Notes: a model not told the origin generated them from the letters alone. A DNA stretch of 64,000 bases from Pseudaestuariivita rosea (GCF_017592335.1 NZ_JACNMP010000006.1:84547-148546), one strand, 5' to 3'. Shown: positions 55,701-63,744, numbered from the stretch's first letter. Numbers and translations: made by a program.

Positions 55701-57041
55701 ATGTGGGGTAAATTGTGGGATGGTAAAATGGATGGTGTCTTGCCCTCGGATACGTGTCGTCGTGTCAAATCGGGTCCGCATGTTGAGAAAAAGCTGAATG
55801 CTGCGTTTGTGCGCAGTGCTGGACCGGGGCGGCACGCCGATGGCGGTGGGCTTTTTCTTCAAGTTGATCGCTCTGGCGCGCGGCGGTGGGTGTTGCGGAT
55901 CACCGTTCAGGGCAAGCGGCGTGATCTTGGGCTTGGGTCGGCAAAGCTGATTTCGCTGGCCGAAGCCCGCGAAAAATCTCTTGAATATCGTAAGATTGCG
56001 AAATCGGGCGGCGATCCAACTCTGCGTAAGCGCGCGGACGATGGACGGGCTATTCGTGTCGCGGATTTGGCGCGGAAGGTTCATGCGCAAAAGTTCAAAG
56101 ACAATGTCAATAACGGCAAGCATGTCGCCCAATGGATCAGAACATTGGAAACCTATGCGTTTCCGGTCATCGGCGATATGTCCGTTGAAGATGTGCTCCA
56201 AGACGACATTGAAACTATCCTCGATCCGATCTGGACAACCAAGCCAGAAACCGCGCAGCGGGTTTTACAACGGCTGAAAACAGTCTTCGATTTCGCTTGT
56301 GGGCGCGGTTATCGGACGCGCGGCAATCCAGCGGATGGGTTGCGAAATATAATGCGGAAGCAGAACAGCAAGCCAAAGCATTTTGAGGCAATCGATTACG
56401 GGGAAATCGCGAAACTGATGTATGAGCTGCGCCAGTCGAACGCGATTGGTTCTTTGGCGCTTCAATTCACGATCCTGACGGTCGTTCGGTCAGGAGCGGT
56501 GCGTAAGGCAACATGGGATCAATTTGACTCTTCTTGGGAACATTGGACCATCCCGGCAGAAAACATGAAAATGCGGGAAGAATTTGTTGTGCCGCTGCCA
56601 GTGCCCGCGCGCGACATTCTTTGGAATTTGAGCCAAAAGCCCCATGCGCAAACCGATCTGGTGTTTCCCTCGCCCAGCAATCCACGCAAACCGTTGTCAG
56701 AAAATACCATGAGAAAGCTGCTTCAAACCCATTGCCCCGGCAAAACCGTTCATGGCACCCGCGCCACTTTCCGCACATGGGCACGGGAAGAACTGAAAGA
56801 GCGGGACGATATCGCGGAAATGGCGCTGGCCCATAAAATCGGCAGCAACACGCAACTGGCCTATAACCGCGCCGAACTATTATATGACCGCCTTATGCTT
56901 CTCGAAAAATGGGCGCTATGGGTTCATAAGGAAATGGAATTCTTTTGTGATGGTGGCCAAGACGCTGACAAAGATCATATGAGACGCACCCTCGAAAGGG
57001 AAATAAACACAAGACAAGACAAGTGGTATTTTGAGGACTAA
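55701..57041 (+). CDS. P4-type tyrosine recombinase/integrase
   Basis: The 446-residue protein has an N-terminal DUF4102-like arm-binding domain (GRHADGGGLFLQVDRSGARR, WVLRITVQGKRRDLGLGS). The core SAM-like domain lies near residues 110-210. The catalytic domain has Arg in VVRSGAVRKATWDQ, HGTRATFRTW (His-x-x-Arg) and LAHKIGSNTQLAYNR (His...Tyr nucleophile). It is placed 100 bases inside attL, pointing inward, as is usual for tRNA-targeting islands, and should recombine the 16-bp att repeats. No excisionase gene was recognised. Confidence 0.93.
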   Translation: MWGKLWDGKMDGVLPSDTCRRVKSGPHVEKKLNAAFVRSAGPGRHADGGGLFLQVDRSGARRWVLRITVQGKRRDLGLGSAKLISLAEAREKSLEYRKIAKSGGDPTLRKRADDGRAIRVADLARKVHAQKFKDNVNNGKHVAQWIRTLETYAFPVIGDMSVEDVLQDDIETILDPIWTTKPETAQRVLQRLKTVFDFACGRGYRTRGNPADGLRNIMRKQNSKPKHFEAIDYGEIAKLMYELRQSNAIGSLALQFTILTVVRSGAVRKATWDQFDSSWEHWTIPAENMKMREEFVVPLPVPARDILWNLSQKPHAQTDLVFPSPSNPRKPLSENTMRKLLQTHCPGKTVHGTRATFRTWAREELKERDDIAEMALAHKIGSNTQLAYNRAELLYDRLMLLEKWALWVHKEMEFFCDGGQDADKDHMRRTLEREINTRQDKWYFED

Positions 57042-57073
57042 ATCGCTTCCAATTTGTTTATGAGCCTACGACC

Positions 57074-57553
57074 TTAAACCATCGCCCCCGGATTAGCGCG
57101 TTTCCATTTTTCGTGATCTTTTTGAAGCTGACGGACGGTTTTAATGGCCTGCTGATAAACGACCTCAGCTTCTTTCAAATCCTTCGCAAGTTGAGGGTCG
57201 TTTTCCGCGTTGGGGTAGTATTTCAACAAAGTCTGATAGGCGTCGGCCAGCCAGTTTTCAAACTCGGCAAGGGGCATATGTTCTTTGTAATTGGGATCGA
57301 AACCGAGATCGAACAGGGCATAGCCATAGGACGCACCGTCGATATCATAGTTTTCGGTGTGATACGAAATCTCGTAACCGAGCGATAAGTCAGCATCATT
57401 GCTGCCAAAACCGCCATGATTGGCTATACTATCAACAAAAAGAACAAATCTGTCTGGCGCACGTGCTATTACGTGAAATAAGGTGCCAGCAACCATCTCA
57501 TATTTTGATGATGCGTATCTATCTATTTCCTGCTGTTTTTGCTCAGAAATCAT
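57074..57553 (-). CDS. Candidate immunity protein for the adjacent effector
   Basis: The 159-residue cytoplasmic protein has no signal peptide or known domain that I recognise. It is acidic in its first two thirds (GGFGSNDADLSLGYEISYHT, DIDGASYGYALFDLGFDPNY) and ends in a charged helix (DLKEAEVVYQQAIKTVRQLQ). Its ATG lies inside the last codons of the effector gene (11-base overlap, ATGATTTCTGA), the tight coupling typical of toxin-immunity pairs. The function is inferred from position and acidity only. Confidence 0.6.
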   Translation of the reverse strand: MISEQKQQEIDRYASSKYEMVAGTLFHVIARAPDRFVLFVDSIANHGGFGSNDADLSLGYEISYHTENYDIDGASYGYALFDLGFDPNYKEHMPLAEFENWLADAYQTLLKYYPNAENDPQLAKDLKEAEVVYQQAIKTVRQLQKDHEKWKRANPGAMV

Positions 57554-59168
57554 AGTGGTAGCTTTCTATACGGTAGGTGTTGCCGGTTCTTGTAACATAA
57601 AATTGCATCTTTAAGTTTGTATTCGTGTAACCGTCAAAACGCTGGTAGCTTTTGCTTGGATCAAAGTTTTTGTTCAGGATAGCATTACGCAGAGCCTGCC
57701 TCATATCGCGGACAACTATGCTAACACTTCGAACCGATGTATCGACGTATGTTTTTTCTCTTTTCCTACCAAACTGGCCACCTCTGGGTCTACCGCTTTG
57801 ATCCCGGCTACCCGCCTGCCGTCTCGGCTGATAAACCCCTCTATATATACCATATCCATGGGTCTGATTGGGGTGCGGTGTCGTGCTTACAGGGCGCGCC
57901 GCTGAATTGGCCATGTTGTTGCCGTAGATTTGGCCAATATGGCCACCGTAGAAATCGCCATTGGTCTTGACAGATTGTTCGCGGAATACGTGGTTATTTG
58001 CTGGGCCAACATTGAATTTCACGCCCTCCACTGTAGTTGTAGTGTTTGACGTTGTGCCAGCGTTTGACGTATTCGTCTTAGCTGGCAGCGCATGGTTGGC
58101 CTGGGCCTGTTGGACTTGGCCCTGATGCGGCGGCGCGGCTGCTTTGGGGTTACTTCCTTTGCCGGTCGTGTTCAGCTTCACCCCGTTACGGGCGCGGATA
58201 CCGCTGCTGCCTCCGCCGCCCTTGTTCGGGCTGGCGTGGGCGGCGCTGATGAGGAACCCGCTATATTGAACCTCTTCTTCGATCAGGACCAGTTTGGCAC
58301 TATCCGTAAAGAAGGCGGTTTCTGCCAAGATATTCAGCAGCGAGACAATACGTCGCCAGTGTTCAAATTCTGCCGAATGCGGGGACCGCCAGATGTCCAT
58401 CACTGCATCGCCATAGACCCGCCCGTCAGGACCGACAAAGACGGCAGGCGCAACGCCCCTGAATACCAATTCGGCATCCTCATAAAGCAGTTCCATGCCG
58501 TCCAGCAGGTGATAATCCGGCGGGCGACCCTGAAGCGCCAGGATCAGCTTTGCCTCAGCCTCGTTCCGTGCAGTCAAAGACAAGTCTTCGTATAGCCCAA
58601 GTGCGGCACGGACGGCCAGGTTCAGTTCGCCAAGCATATCCTCAACAGCGGCTTTAGGTGCGCCCGCGCCGATCGCGCGGTTGATGTCATTGAGTGCCTC
58701 GGCCCCGGCAGGCCACAAGGCAGCGGGGTCCGAGGGCAGTTGTAAAGGCCCGTCGTATTCCGCAGGCAGTGTGAAGGTGTAAATTATCTCGTCATAATCT
58801 ATGCCGAACCCGGCATCTGTGACCGGGTTTTCTGCGGCAGCCTGTTCGCCGAACACCAGATCAACGACATCAACAGTGGGCAAAATGGGCAGTCGTAGCG
58901 GCGTCGTCTGCCCCGCGCTTGTCAGAAACTGATCGGTGATATTAACAGATGGGTCCAGTGCCCTGGTATCGGTTCCGCTTTCATAGACAAACCATGGTTC
59001 GCCCGAGATGGGTTGCCCTTCAAGGTCGATAAGCTGGATTTCGATCCAGTTTTCTGGGCAGTTGTCGCAGACATTTGTTTCGCGGGCCTCAAGGACTTGG
59101 ATGTACCAATCGGGCAGCGTGTGAAGGTGGTCTGTCAAGTCGTCGATGACAAGATAGGATTTGGTCAT
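57543..59168 (-). CDS. Candidate type VI secretion effector with C-terminal toxin region
   Basis: The 541-residue protein is made of an N-terminal region (1-110) with a CDNC cysteine pair and a beta-rich IQLIDLEGQPISGEPWFVYE segment like the adaptor domains of DUF4123-dependent effectors. A helical middle follows (about 150-300), then a low-complexity Gly/Asn/Thr/Gln linker (about 310-400), and a basic C-terminal 90-140 residues (RKREKTYVDTSVRSVSIVVR, DMRQALRNAILNKNFDPSKS, YRIESYHYDF) that should be the toxin. No known nuclease, lipase or amidase motif was recognised. It starts 1 base after the DUF4123 gene and overlaps the candidate immunity gene. No PAAR or VgrG domain is present, so it would travel as cargo with partners encoded elsewhere. 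Confidence 0.6.
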   Translation of the reverse strand: MTKSYLVIDDLTDHLHTLPDWYIQVLEARETNVCDNCPENWIEIQLIDLEGQPISGEPWFVYESGTDTRALDPSVNITDQFLTSAGQTTPLRLPILPTVDVVDLVFGEQAAAENPVTDAGFGIDYDEIIYTFTLPAEYDGPLQLPSDPAALWPAGAEALNDINRAIGAGAPKAAVEDMLGELNLAVRAALGLYEDLSLTARNEAEAKLILALQGRPPDYHLLDGMELLYEDAELVFRGVAPAVFVGPDGRVYGDAVMDIWRSPHSAEFEHWRRIVSLLNILAETAFFTDSAKLVLIEEEVQYSGFLISAAHASPNKGGGGSSGIRARNGVKLNTTGKGSNPKAAAPPHQGQVQQAQANHALPAKTNTSNAGTTSNTTTTVEGVKFNVGPANNHVFREQSVKTNGDFYGGHIGQIYGNNMANSAARPVSTTPHPNQTHGYGIYRGVYQPRRQAGSRDQSGRPRGGQFGRKREKTYVDTSVRSVSIVVRDMRQALRNAILNKNFDPSKSYQRFDGYTNTNLKMQFYVTRTGNTYRIESYHYDF

Positions 59169-59169
59169 T

Positions 59170-60141
59170 TTAGGCGGTCATCCTGTCTTTAATGCGGTTC
59201 AGCAATGCGGTGGTGCGTTTGAATTGGGATTGGTTGGAATCGGTTAGGCTGTGTTGATCCTGCGGGGGCAGGTCTGTCAAAGGATGGCCTGTCAGTGCGA
59301 CGATGGCAATCGCGTTCGCAATGACGGGTTTTGTCTGTAGGTCAAAGCGGTGGAAGTCGTTCGTGTGTTGGCGCGCGGTCCAAAGCAGATCGTCGTCGGG
59401 GATGTGGTTTAGCTCGGGCGTGTGGTTGCGCAGAAGCGCAATGGCCTCGCGTAAGACGCCTTCAGTGTAGCGGATGTCAAGTTCGACGACCGGTTGCGAC
59501 GTGCTTTCAGCGTCTGGGTTAAAGCGAAACACATGCGCCGTTTTCTCGGCGGCATTTGTGGCGATCAGCGCGTCGATGCGGACGCCGGATCGCAGGTGAA
59601 ACAGATCGGCCAGCCGCTCAGCAGATGCTTGGATGCCTTCCAGATAGTATTTCAGAACGGGCGGATCGTAGAGCCGCAGATAATACCATTTGTCCCGCCC
59701 GTCGTGGGTTTTCGTGAATTTGCGAAAATGCGCCCAAAGGTCGTCAAGGCTGGCCGTTGAGCGGATGTAGATGCCGGGGTTCTTGTCCCAAAGATACCAC
59801 GGGGCCGGATTATCAGCGTCATATGTGAATAGGTTGCGTGTGAAGCTGTTGCCGTCTTCCAGCTTCACTATCCACGGCGCTGCGGTTTTCAGATCGTCGA
59901 AGGCTTTGCCTTTGAACAGGCACCGATAGTGGAGGTCTGACTGTTCCAGCATATCCGGCAACATGGTGATCTTTGCGGCATCCAGAAGCGCATATGTCTG
60001 GCGCGGCGGCTGGTCCTCGGCCTGACCGAACAAACTGTCATACAGCGCGTCGGGAGCGGTTGTCTTAGGATCAACGCCGAACTGGTCATCGAGCGGCGGG
60101 ACATTGTCAAAGGTCTGGATTTCCAAAGGGTTTTGGGACAT
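59170..60141 (-). CDS. DUF4123 (Tap/TEC) type VI effector chaperone
   Basis: The 323-residue protein has the DUF4123 pattern: QTYALLDAAKITMLPDMLEQ near residue 50, YRCLFKGKAFDDLKTAAPWI then VKLEDGNSFTRNLF, the HFRKFTKTHDGRDKWYYLRL motif, and YDPPVLKYYLEGI. DUF4123 proteins load effectors onto VgrG or PAAR spikes and are almost always encoded directly upstream of their effector. That is the case here, with a 1-base gap. The C-terminal 100 residues are extra and may bind the effector. Confidence 0.87.
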   Translation of the reverse strand: MSQNPLEIQTFDNVPPLDDQFGVDPKTTAPDALYDSLFGQAEDQPPRQTYALLDAAKITMLPDMLEQSDLHYRCLFKGKAFDDLKTAAPWIVKLEDGNSFTRNLFTYDADNPAPWYLWDKNPGIYIRSTASLDDLWAHFRKFTKTHDGRDKWYYLRLYDPPVLKYYLEGIQASAERLADLFHLRSGVRIDALIATNAAEKTAHVFRFNPDAESTSQPVVELDIRYTEGVLREAIALLRNHTPELNHIPDDDLLWTARQHTNDFHRFDLQTKPVIANAIAIVALTGHPLTDLPPQDQHSLTDSNQSQFKRTTALLNRIKDRMTA

Positions 60142-60277
60142 CTGGCCTCAAATCGAAGAGATTTAATACCCCTTGGGTAGATCAAACCGATACCTGAGTC
60201 ACGCGTAAAAAGAGCAGATGATATCAGCGTTCGGCAGGGATGTGCCGAGACGCTTCTGTGTTAGGGCCGAAAGGCAT

Positions 60278-60559
60278 TCAGCATTCAGAACAGTTCTTCG
60301 CGGCCAAGTAGATAAGCGCATCATCAAAATAGATACGATATCCGTTCGCACCATCGCTGACCCAAATTTTTTGGCCGTGCCCGGCTTTTTTAAGTGCATT
60401 AAGAATCTTGCGGTTAAAGCCTTCACCGCTGCAATACCAACGCCCTTCTGTCTGGCCTTTCAGATCGCGTGGCACAATTGCGCTGGCTGCTTCTGTAAAG
60501 AACTTGATTTGTGTTTCAATACTGATCGACTGTAGTTTTTGAATTGCGTCTCTACGCAT
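60278..60559 (-). CDS. Hypothetical protein, first gene of the effector cassette
   Basis: The 93-residue protein has a clear ribosome binding site (CAGGAG, 7 bases before ATG). It has a basic N-terminal helix (MRRDAIQKLQSISIETQIKF) and a compact second half with Gly/Asp turns (SDGANGYRIYFDDALIYLAA) and three Cys. No family is recognised. It lies 136 bases upstream of the DUF4123 gene on the same strand; a short inverted repeat (60588-60605) lies before it. It could be a regulator, a second immunity factor or unrelated cargo. Confidence 0.6.
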   Translation of the reverse strand: MRRDAIQKLQSISIETQIKFFTEAASAIVPRDLKGQTEGRWYCSGEGFNRKILNALKKAGHGQKIWVSDGANGYRIYFDDALIYLAAKNCSEC

Positions 60560-60587
60560 GTATTTTCTCCTGAAAATGATGTATTTT

Positions 60588-60605
60588 GTAAGCTGAACTG
60601 CTTAC
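60588..60605 (-). promoter_or_regulatory. Inverted repeat upstream of the effector cassette
   Basis: GTAAGC (60588-60593) and GCTTAC (60600-60605) form a perfect 6-bp inverted repeat with a 6-base spacer, 29 bases before the 93-residue gene. It could be an operator of the cassette or a weak terminator after the relaxase gene. Confidence 0.35.
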
Positions 60606-60718
60606 AGTATTGACTTGGGTCCAGGAGGTATCAGCCCAAAACCGATCTTCGGAAAAACCTATAAAACACTGTTATCAAATTGTTTCTTTATAAAGGTGCT
60701 GGTCTATCACGACTGATT

Positions 60719-61933
60719 TTAAGAGCGGTCTAAGACGCAGTCGGATCGGTCTCTTGTTTGCTCATTTGATAATTGAATGCGCTCCCGCACCGCTTGCGCT
60801 GTTGGTAGGGCGTGGCGGCGACCCCCATAAGTCGCAAGCCGCGCCCGGAGGGTATCGCGCAGCATCAGCAGTTCTACAAAAATACGGCGGATAGGACGCC
60901 GCCGAGCATAAGGCCCGCGAAGCCCCACCAGATCGCTGCTGAGGGGCGGTTGAGCCTTGGGCTTGGGATGGGTGCCGACGCGTTCCGTGAGGCGTTCTGT
61001 GCTGCTTGAAGCGACCCAAGGCGGCTGTCGATCTGGGTCAGGTGTTTTGCCAGGTCTGACAGTCTTTTCGATTGGTCCTGCTGTGTTCTTAGCACCTCTG
61101 CCACTGCGCTTATCGTGCGTTCGGAATGGCGGGCGGCACTCGTCGCCTTGGCCTGTGTTTCTGTGATTGCGGCTTCCCAGTCTATCGTCTCGTTCATCTT
61201 TGATCTCCTCCTTCAATGTGTTGATCTCTTTGATAAGGGCGTTGGCTTGGGCACGAGATTGACCGCCGTCGATCCGCCGCCACGTCTCTTTGCTTGCGCC
61301 AGTTTTGCCTTGTCGCGCCATCTGCCGGGCCGCAGGGCCTTCGTGAATCTGCGGGATGCGATCACGGCCTTGATCGGCATAGGATCGGTGATCAATCATC
61401 GACGCAGCATCGTAACCCCAGTCGCGCATATTCTGATTGTGGATTTCCGCCCACCGTTTCGCGGTGGCCTCGACAGCATTCTTGCGCGCCATCCCGATGA
61501 CGCTGCGGGGGCGGCCCCGACCACCGCTGCGCTCATGTTGATCAAACGCAATCAGATGGAAATGCGGATTGCGAATGTCGTTGCCTGTCTTGTCATGGAT
61601 CGCCAGCACATAACCTGCTTTGCCTTTGGTCAGGTCTTCGGCAAAGGCACGGGCCAGCGCCACACGTTCTGCCTCGGTCGTCTCAACTGGCAGCGCCACG
61701 ATGAACCGCTCGCAGACGCGGCCTTTGCGCCGCTCTGCCTCTTGCTCAACGGCCCGCGCCTGTGCGGCATCGGTCGGATGATCCAACCGCACCCGCAACA
61801 CCTCGCGGGCGGCTGATGCTCGCGTGATATAGCGCAGATGCGCCGCTGTCTGGCCTTGCCTGGCGTGACGGCTCGCGCTTTCGCACCTGGGCGAAAAAGT
61901 CTTCACCGAATGTCTGAATGAAAACAATGCCAT
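60719..61933 (-). CDS. MobQ-type (MobA/MobL) relaxase
   Basis: The 404-residue protein has the MobA/MobL domain in residues 1-200: the probable Tyr nucleophile in AAHLRYITRASA (Tyr35) and the HUH metal site AIHDKTGNDIRNPHFHLIAF (His113, His124, His126). The C-terminal half (from about 240) is basic and low in order, and shares its DNA with a nested gene in another frame. It would nick oriT and lead the strand into a recipient. ATG at 61933 follows GGAGG. The candidate oriT lies 23-54 bases upstream of its start. Confidence 0.9.
   Translation of the reverse strand: MALFSFRHSVKTFSPRCESASRHARQGQTAAHLRYITRASAAREVLRVRLDHPTDAAQARAVEQEAERRKGRVCERFIVALPVETTEAERVALARAFAEDLTKGKAGYVLAIHDKTGNDIRNPHFHLIAFDQHERSGGRGRPRSVIGMARKNAVEATAKRWAEIHNQNMRDWGYDAASMIDHRSYADQGRDRIPQIHEGPAARQMARQGKTGASKETWRRIDGGQSRAQANALIKEINTLKEEIKDERDDRLGSRNHRNTGQGDECRPPFRTHDKRSGRGAKNTAGPIEKTVRPGKTPDPDRQPPWVASSSTERLTERVGTHPKPKAQPPLSSDLVGLRGPYARRRPIRRIFVELLMLRDTLRARLATYGGRRHALPTAQAVRERIQLSNEQTRDRSDCVLDRS
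60874..61197 (-). CDS. MobB-like membrane protein nested inside the relaxase gene
   Basis: A 107-residue frame lies wholly within the relaxase gene in a different reading frame. It has a near-perfect Shine-Dalgarno sequence: AAGGAGGAGATCAAAG directly before ATG at 61197. The product is a coiled helix (ATSAARHSERTISAVAEVLR, DQSKRLSDLAKHLTQIDSRL) followed by a C-terminal membrane segment (AAIWWGFAGLMLGGVLSAVF). In RSF1010, mobB is likewise encoded inside mobA in another frame and makes a membrane protein that helps the relaxase reach the secretion channel. The same role is inferred by arrangement and topology, not by detected similarity. Confidence 0.72.
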   Translation of the reverse strand: MNETIDWEAAITETQAKATSAARHSERTISAVAEVLRTQQDQSKRLSDLAKHLTQIDSRLGSLQAAQNASRNASAPIPSPRLNRPSAAIWWGFAGLMLGGVLSAVFL

Positions 61934-61955
61934 AGCCCCTCCGTTTTGGTTGCCG

Positions 61956-61991
61956 GGATAAAATCACAAGATTTTATCCGTTGTGCGCCTT
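61956..61991 (+). other. Candidate origin of transfer (oriT), RSF1010-like
   Basis: GGATAAAATC (61956-61965) and GATTTTATCC (61970-61979) form a perfect 10-bp inverted repeat with loop ACAA. Immediately after comes GTTGTGCGCCTT (61980-61991). In RSF1010/R1162 oriT, as I recall it, an inverted repeat of like size is followed by TAAGTGCG/CCCT, cut after the G eight bases past the arm. Here GTTGTGCG/CCTT keeps the TGCG/CC core and the same 8-base distance, predicting a nick between 61987 and 61988. It lies just upstream of the relaxase gene. Confidence 0.72.
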
Positions 61992-62034
61992 CAAAAGCTC
62001 ATGACGCTTAACTGAAATGTAGAAAGGAAACTTC

Positions 62035-62316
62035 ATGACTAAAAATATCGACAAAGGACTGGACGTCCTGTTCGCGCAAACCATGCGCTATTGTCGTCAA
62101 ACACGGCTGGCAGACTATGACACCGCAGCCCTGCCCACCGCTGACTTGCTGGCTGTGATGTCATACACAGTAGATTTTTTTGAACAGCAGATGGACCGTC
62201 TGGAAGCAGCCGCAGGGCGGCACTGGCCTGACGGCCCGCCCTCGGCTGACGGGGCCACAGGGACCGCTGACGGACCCTCCACAGGCCCGCTCATGCGTCA
62301 CCCACCGACGCGCTAG
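62035..62316 (+). CDS. Small protein divergent from the relaxase, candidate MobC-like accessory
   Basis: The 93-residue protein has a strong ribosome binding site (AGAAAGGAAACTTC then ATG). The first 60 residues are helical (DKGLDVLFAQTMRYCRQTRL, ADLLAVMSYTVDFFEQQMDR) and the last 35 are a Gly/Ala/Pro-rich tail. It lies across oriT from the relaxase and is transcribed away from it, the same layout as mobC in IncQ plasmids, whose product is also of about this length. Sequence similarity to MobC is not claimed. It overlaps the end of the RepA-like gene tail-to-tail by 26 bases. Confidence 0.65.
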   Translation: MTKNIDKGLDVLFAQTMRYCRQTRLADYDTAALPTADLLAVMSYTVDFFEQQMDRLEAAAGRHWPDGPPSADGATGTADGPSTGPLMRHPPTR

Positions 62317-63385
62317 GGGCGCTCTGGTGCAGGCGATAGCCTGTGCCATCGCTCTCGGCGATGCCCAACTGCGCTAGGCTGTCCAGCCCGCGCTTGATGG
62401 CCTTGCGCAAACTGTCAGCATTGTCCCGCACGCTGTTAAATGCAGCGCCGGATCGCGTGGCACATTCTGAGGCGAGATGAAAAGCACCCGGCGCAGCCTT
62501 GTCCAAGTCCCGCAGCACCCGCTCAAGATCAGCGCGGCGCAGGTCCGACGGCCCAGACGGCTTGCGGTTGGTGTTCGCGGGCAAAGCACTAGATTTTGGC
62601 TCCATGGGCACAGCCAGTGGCACGGTAACGGCTTCCCCGTCATCGTCTGTGCCACAATGGAAACTGCCAAGCGCGAAGGGGATTGGCGCAAGCTCTTTTG
62701 CGTTCTTCTGTTTGATGGGCGTCAAAAGCACAACCTTCGATCCATCGGTATCCGGCGCTTTGTTCAGTATGTAGAGCGCGTCGAGATTGCCTTGGAGTGT
62801 CGATGATCCCCGCGGACGATCCCCATTGGCGTGACTGGTGTGATGGACCAAAAGGACGGCTGCGTTGCAGTCGCGGGCAATTTTGCCCGTATGACCGACC
62901 ACTCTGCCCATATCCGAGGCTAAATTTTCATCCGCGGCACCGATACACCGGTTCAGGGTGTCGAAAATCACAAATGCCTGATCGCATTTATACTCCCGCT
63001 GCTTGCGCTTGACGAACGCCACGATGTCGGACGCAGTCTCGGGCTTGCTGAGGTCTGGCACATCCTCAACAATCTCAAATGGGGCATCGGCCAAGGTGGG
63101 ATCTTTCAGATAGGGATAGGCACGGCAGGCGGTGCCATAGGGGTCTTCGGCAGCGTAATAGATCACGAGGGTGTTTTGGACGCGCACCCCGCTGAAATCC
63201 CGCCCCAAAGCGGCATGGGCTGCGATTGTCGCCGTAACGGTGGTTTTCCCGACCGCAGGGGCGGCTGCCAGCATGGTAACCTCGCCAAGTTTGAAGGCAT
63301 GTTTGGCAACATAGGGCGGATTGAGATCAGGTTTGAACTGCCCGGCTTTGATTGTCTTTGGGTTATATGAATGCTGGTGTGGCAT
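62291..63385 (-). CDS. RepA-like AAA/RecA-fold ATPase (replicative helicase type)
   Basis: The 364-residue protein has Walker A in LGEVTMLAAAPAVGKTTVTA, Walker B in CDQAFVIFDTLNRCIG, and LLVHHTSHANGDRPRGSSTL (sensor/arginine region), the pattern of AAA_25/RSF1010 RepA-type plasmid helicases. The C-terminal 100 residues look like a winged helix (DLERVLRDLDKAAPGAFHLA, LDSLAQLGIAESDGTGYRLH). Start at 63385 (MPHQHSYN) follows AAAGGA 9 bases before; an in-frame start at 63424 is possible. Together with the upstream palindrome it suggests that the element once replicated, or still can after excision. Confidence 0.85.
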   Translation of the reverse strand: MPHQHSYNPKTIKAGQFKPDLNPPYVAKHAFKLGEVTMLAAAPAVGKTTVTATIAAHAALGRDFSGVRVQNTLVIYYAAEDPYGTACRAYPYLKDPTLADAPFEIVEDVPDLSKPETASDIVAFVKRKQREYKCDQAFVIFDTLNRCIGAADENLASDMGRVVGHTGKIARDCNAAVLLVHHTSHANGDRPRGSSTLQGNLDALYILNKAPDTDGSKVVLLTPIKQKNAKELAPIPFALGSFHCGTDDDGEAVTVPLAVPMEPKSSALPANTNRKPSGPSDLRRADLERVLRDLDKAAPGAFHLASECATRSGAAFNSVRDNADSLRKAIKRGLDSLAQLGIAESDGTGYRLHQSAPSASVGDA

Positions 63386-63460
63386 TGTATGTAGTCCTTT
63401 CAGAGTTTGTGACGTCAGCACCATTGCTTCCGTCTGAAAAAGACTTGGGTCGGGGAATGT

Positions 63461-63497
63461 CCGGACAGAAATAAAAAATGAAAAAAGTTCCGGACAG
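63461..63497. repeat. Two CCGGACAG direct repeats upstream of the ATPase gene
   Basis: CCGGACAG occurs at 63461-63468 and 63490-63497, in the same orientation, and again at the outer end of each arm of the palindrome at 63684-63744. Shared short motifs upstream of a replication-type ATPase could be iterons or operator half-sites. Confidence 0.5.
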
Positions 63498-63683
63498 CCC
63501 CAAGGCTGTCATGTCTTGGGCATCAGCGAGTGCGGTTTGAAGTTCTTGATTCATAACGTCTAATGTCATGAGAATTGTCTTTCTTATTTGGGCGGCTCAG
63601 CACCATGCTTTGCCTTTCGGATTTTTGATATTGGCAGCTTTGCGCGCGCACTAAGAGGGAAAGCAAAAAAGATCAGAAAGACA

Positions 63684-63744
63684 CCGGACAGACGGACAGA
63701 CAGCCGCTCCCCTAAAGGGGGCGGCTGTCTGTCCGTCTGTCCGG
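63684..63744. repeat. 61-bp palindrome with perfect 24-bp arms
   Basis: The left arm 63684-63707 begins CCGGACAGACGGACAGACAG and the right arm 63721-63744 is its exact reverse complement; the 13-base centre TCCCCTAAAGGGG can extend the stem. The arm itself holds two GGACAGAC units in tandem. It lies about 300 bases upstream of the RepA-like gene with no gene ending nearby, so it is not an obvious terminator. An AT-rich stretch follows (about 63766-63870). It could be a replication origin or single-strand initiation hairpin, or a regulator site. Confidence 0.7.

Noticed and set aside
63363..63569. A 68-residue open frame upstream of and overlapping the RepA-like gene start
   Set aside because: No good ribosome binding site, it contains the CCGGACAG repeats, encodes an odd Phe/Tyr run and overlaps the likely start of the ATPase gene. 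The region is better read as regulatory.
63684..63744. Reading the 61-bp palindrome as a simple terminator
   Set aside because: No gene ends at it on either strand and no T run follows. It lies upstream of the ATPase gene.
63684..63744. CRISPR array
   Set aside because: Only one palindrome with internal tandem units is present, with no regularly spaced repeats or spacers and no cas genes in the window.
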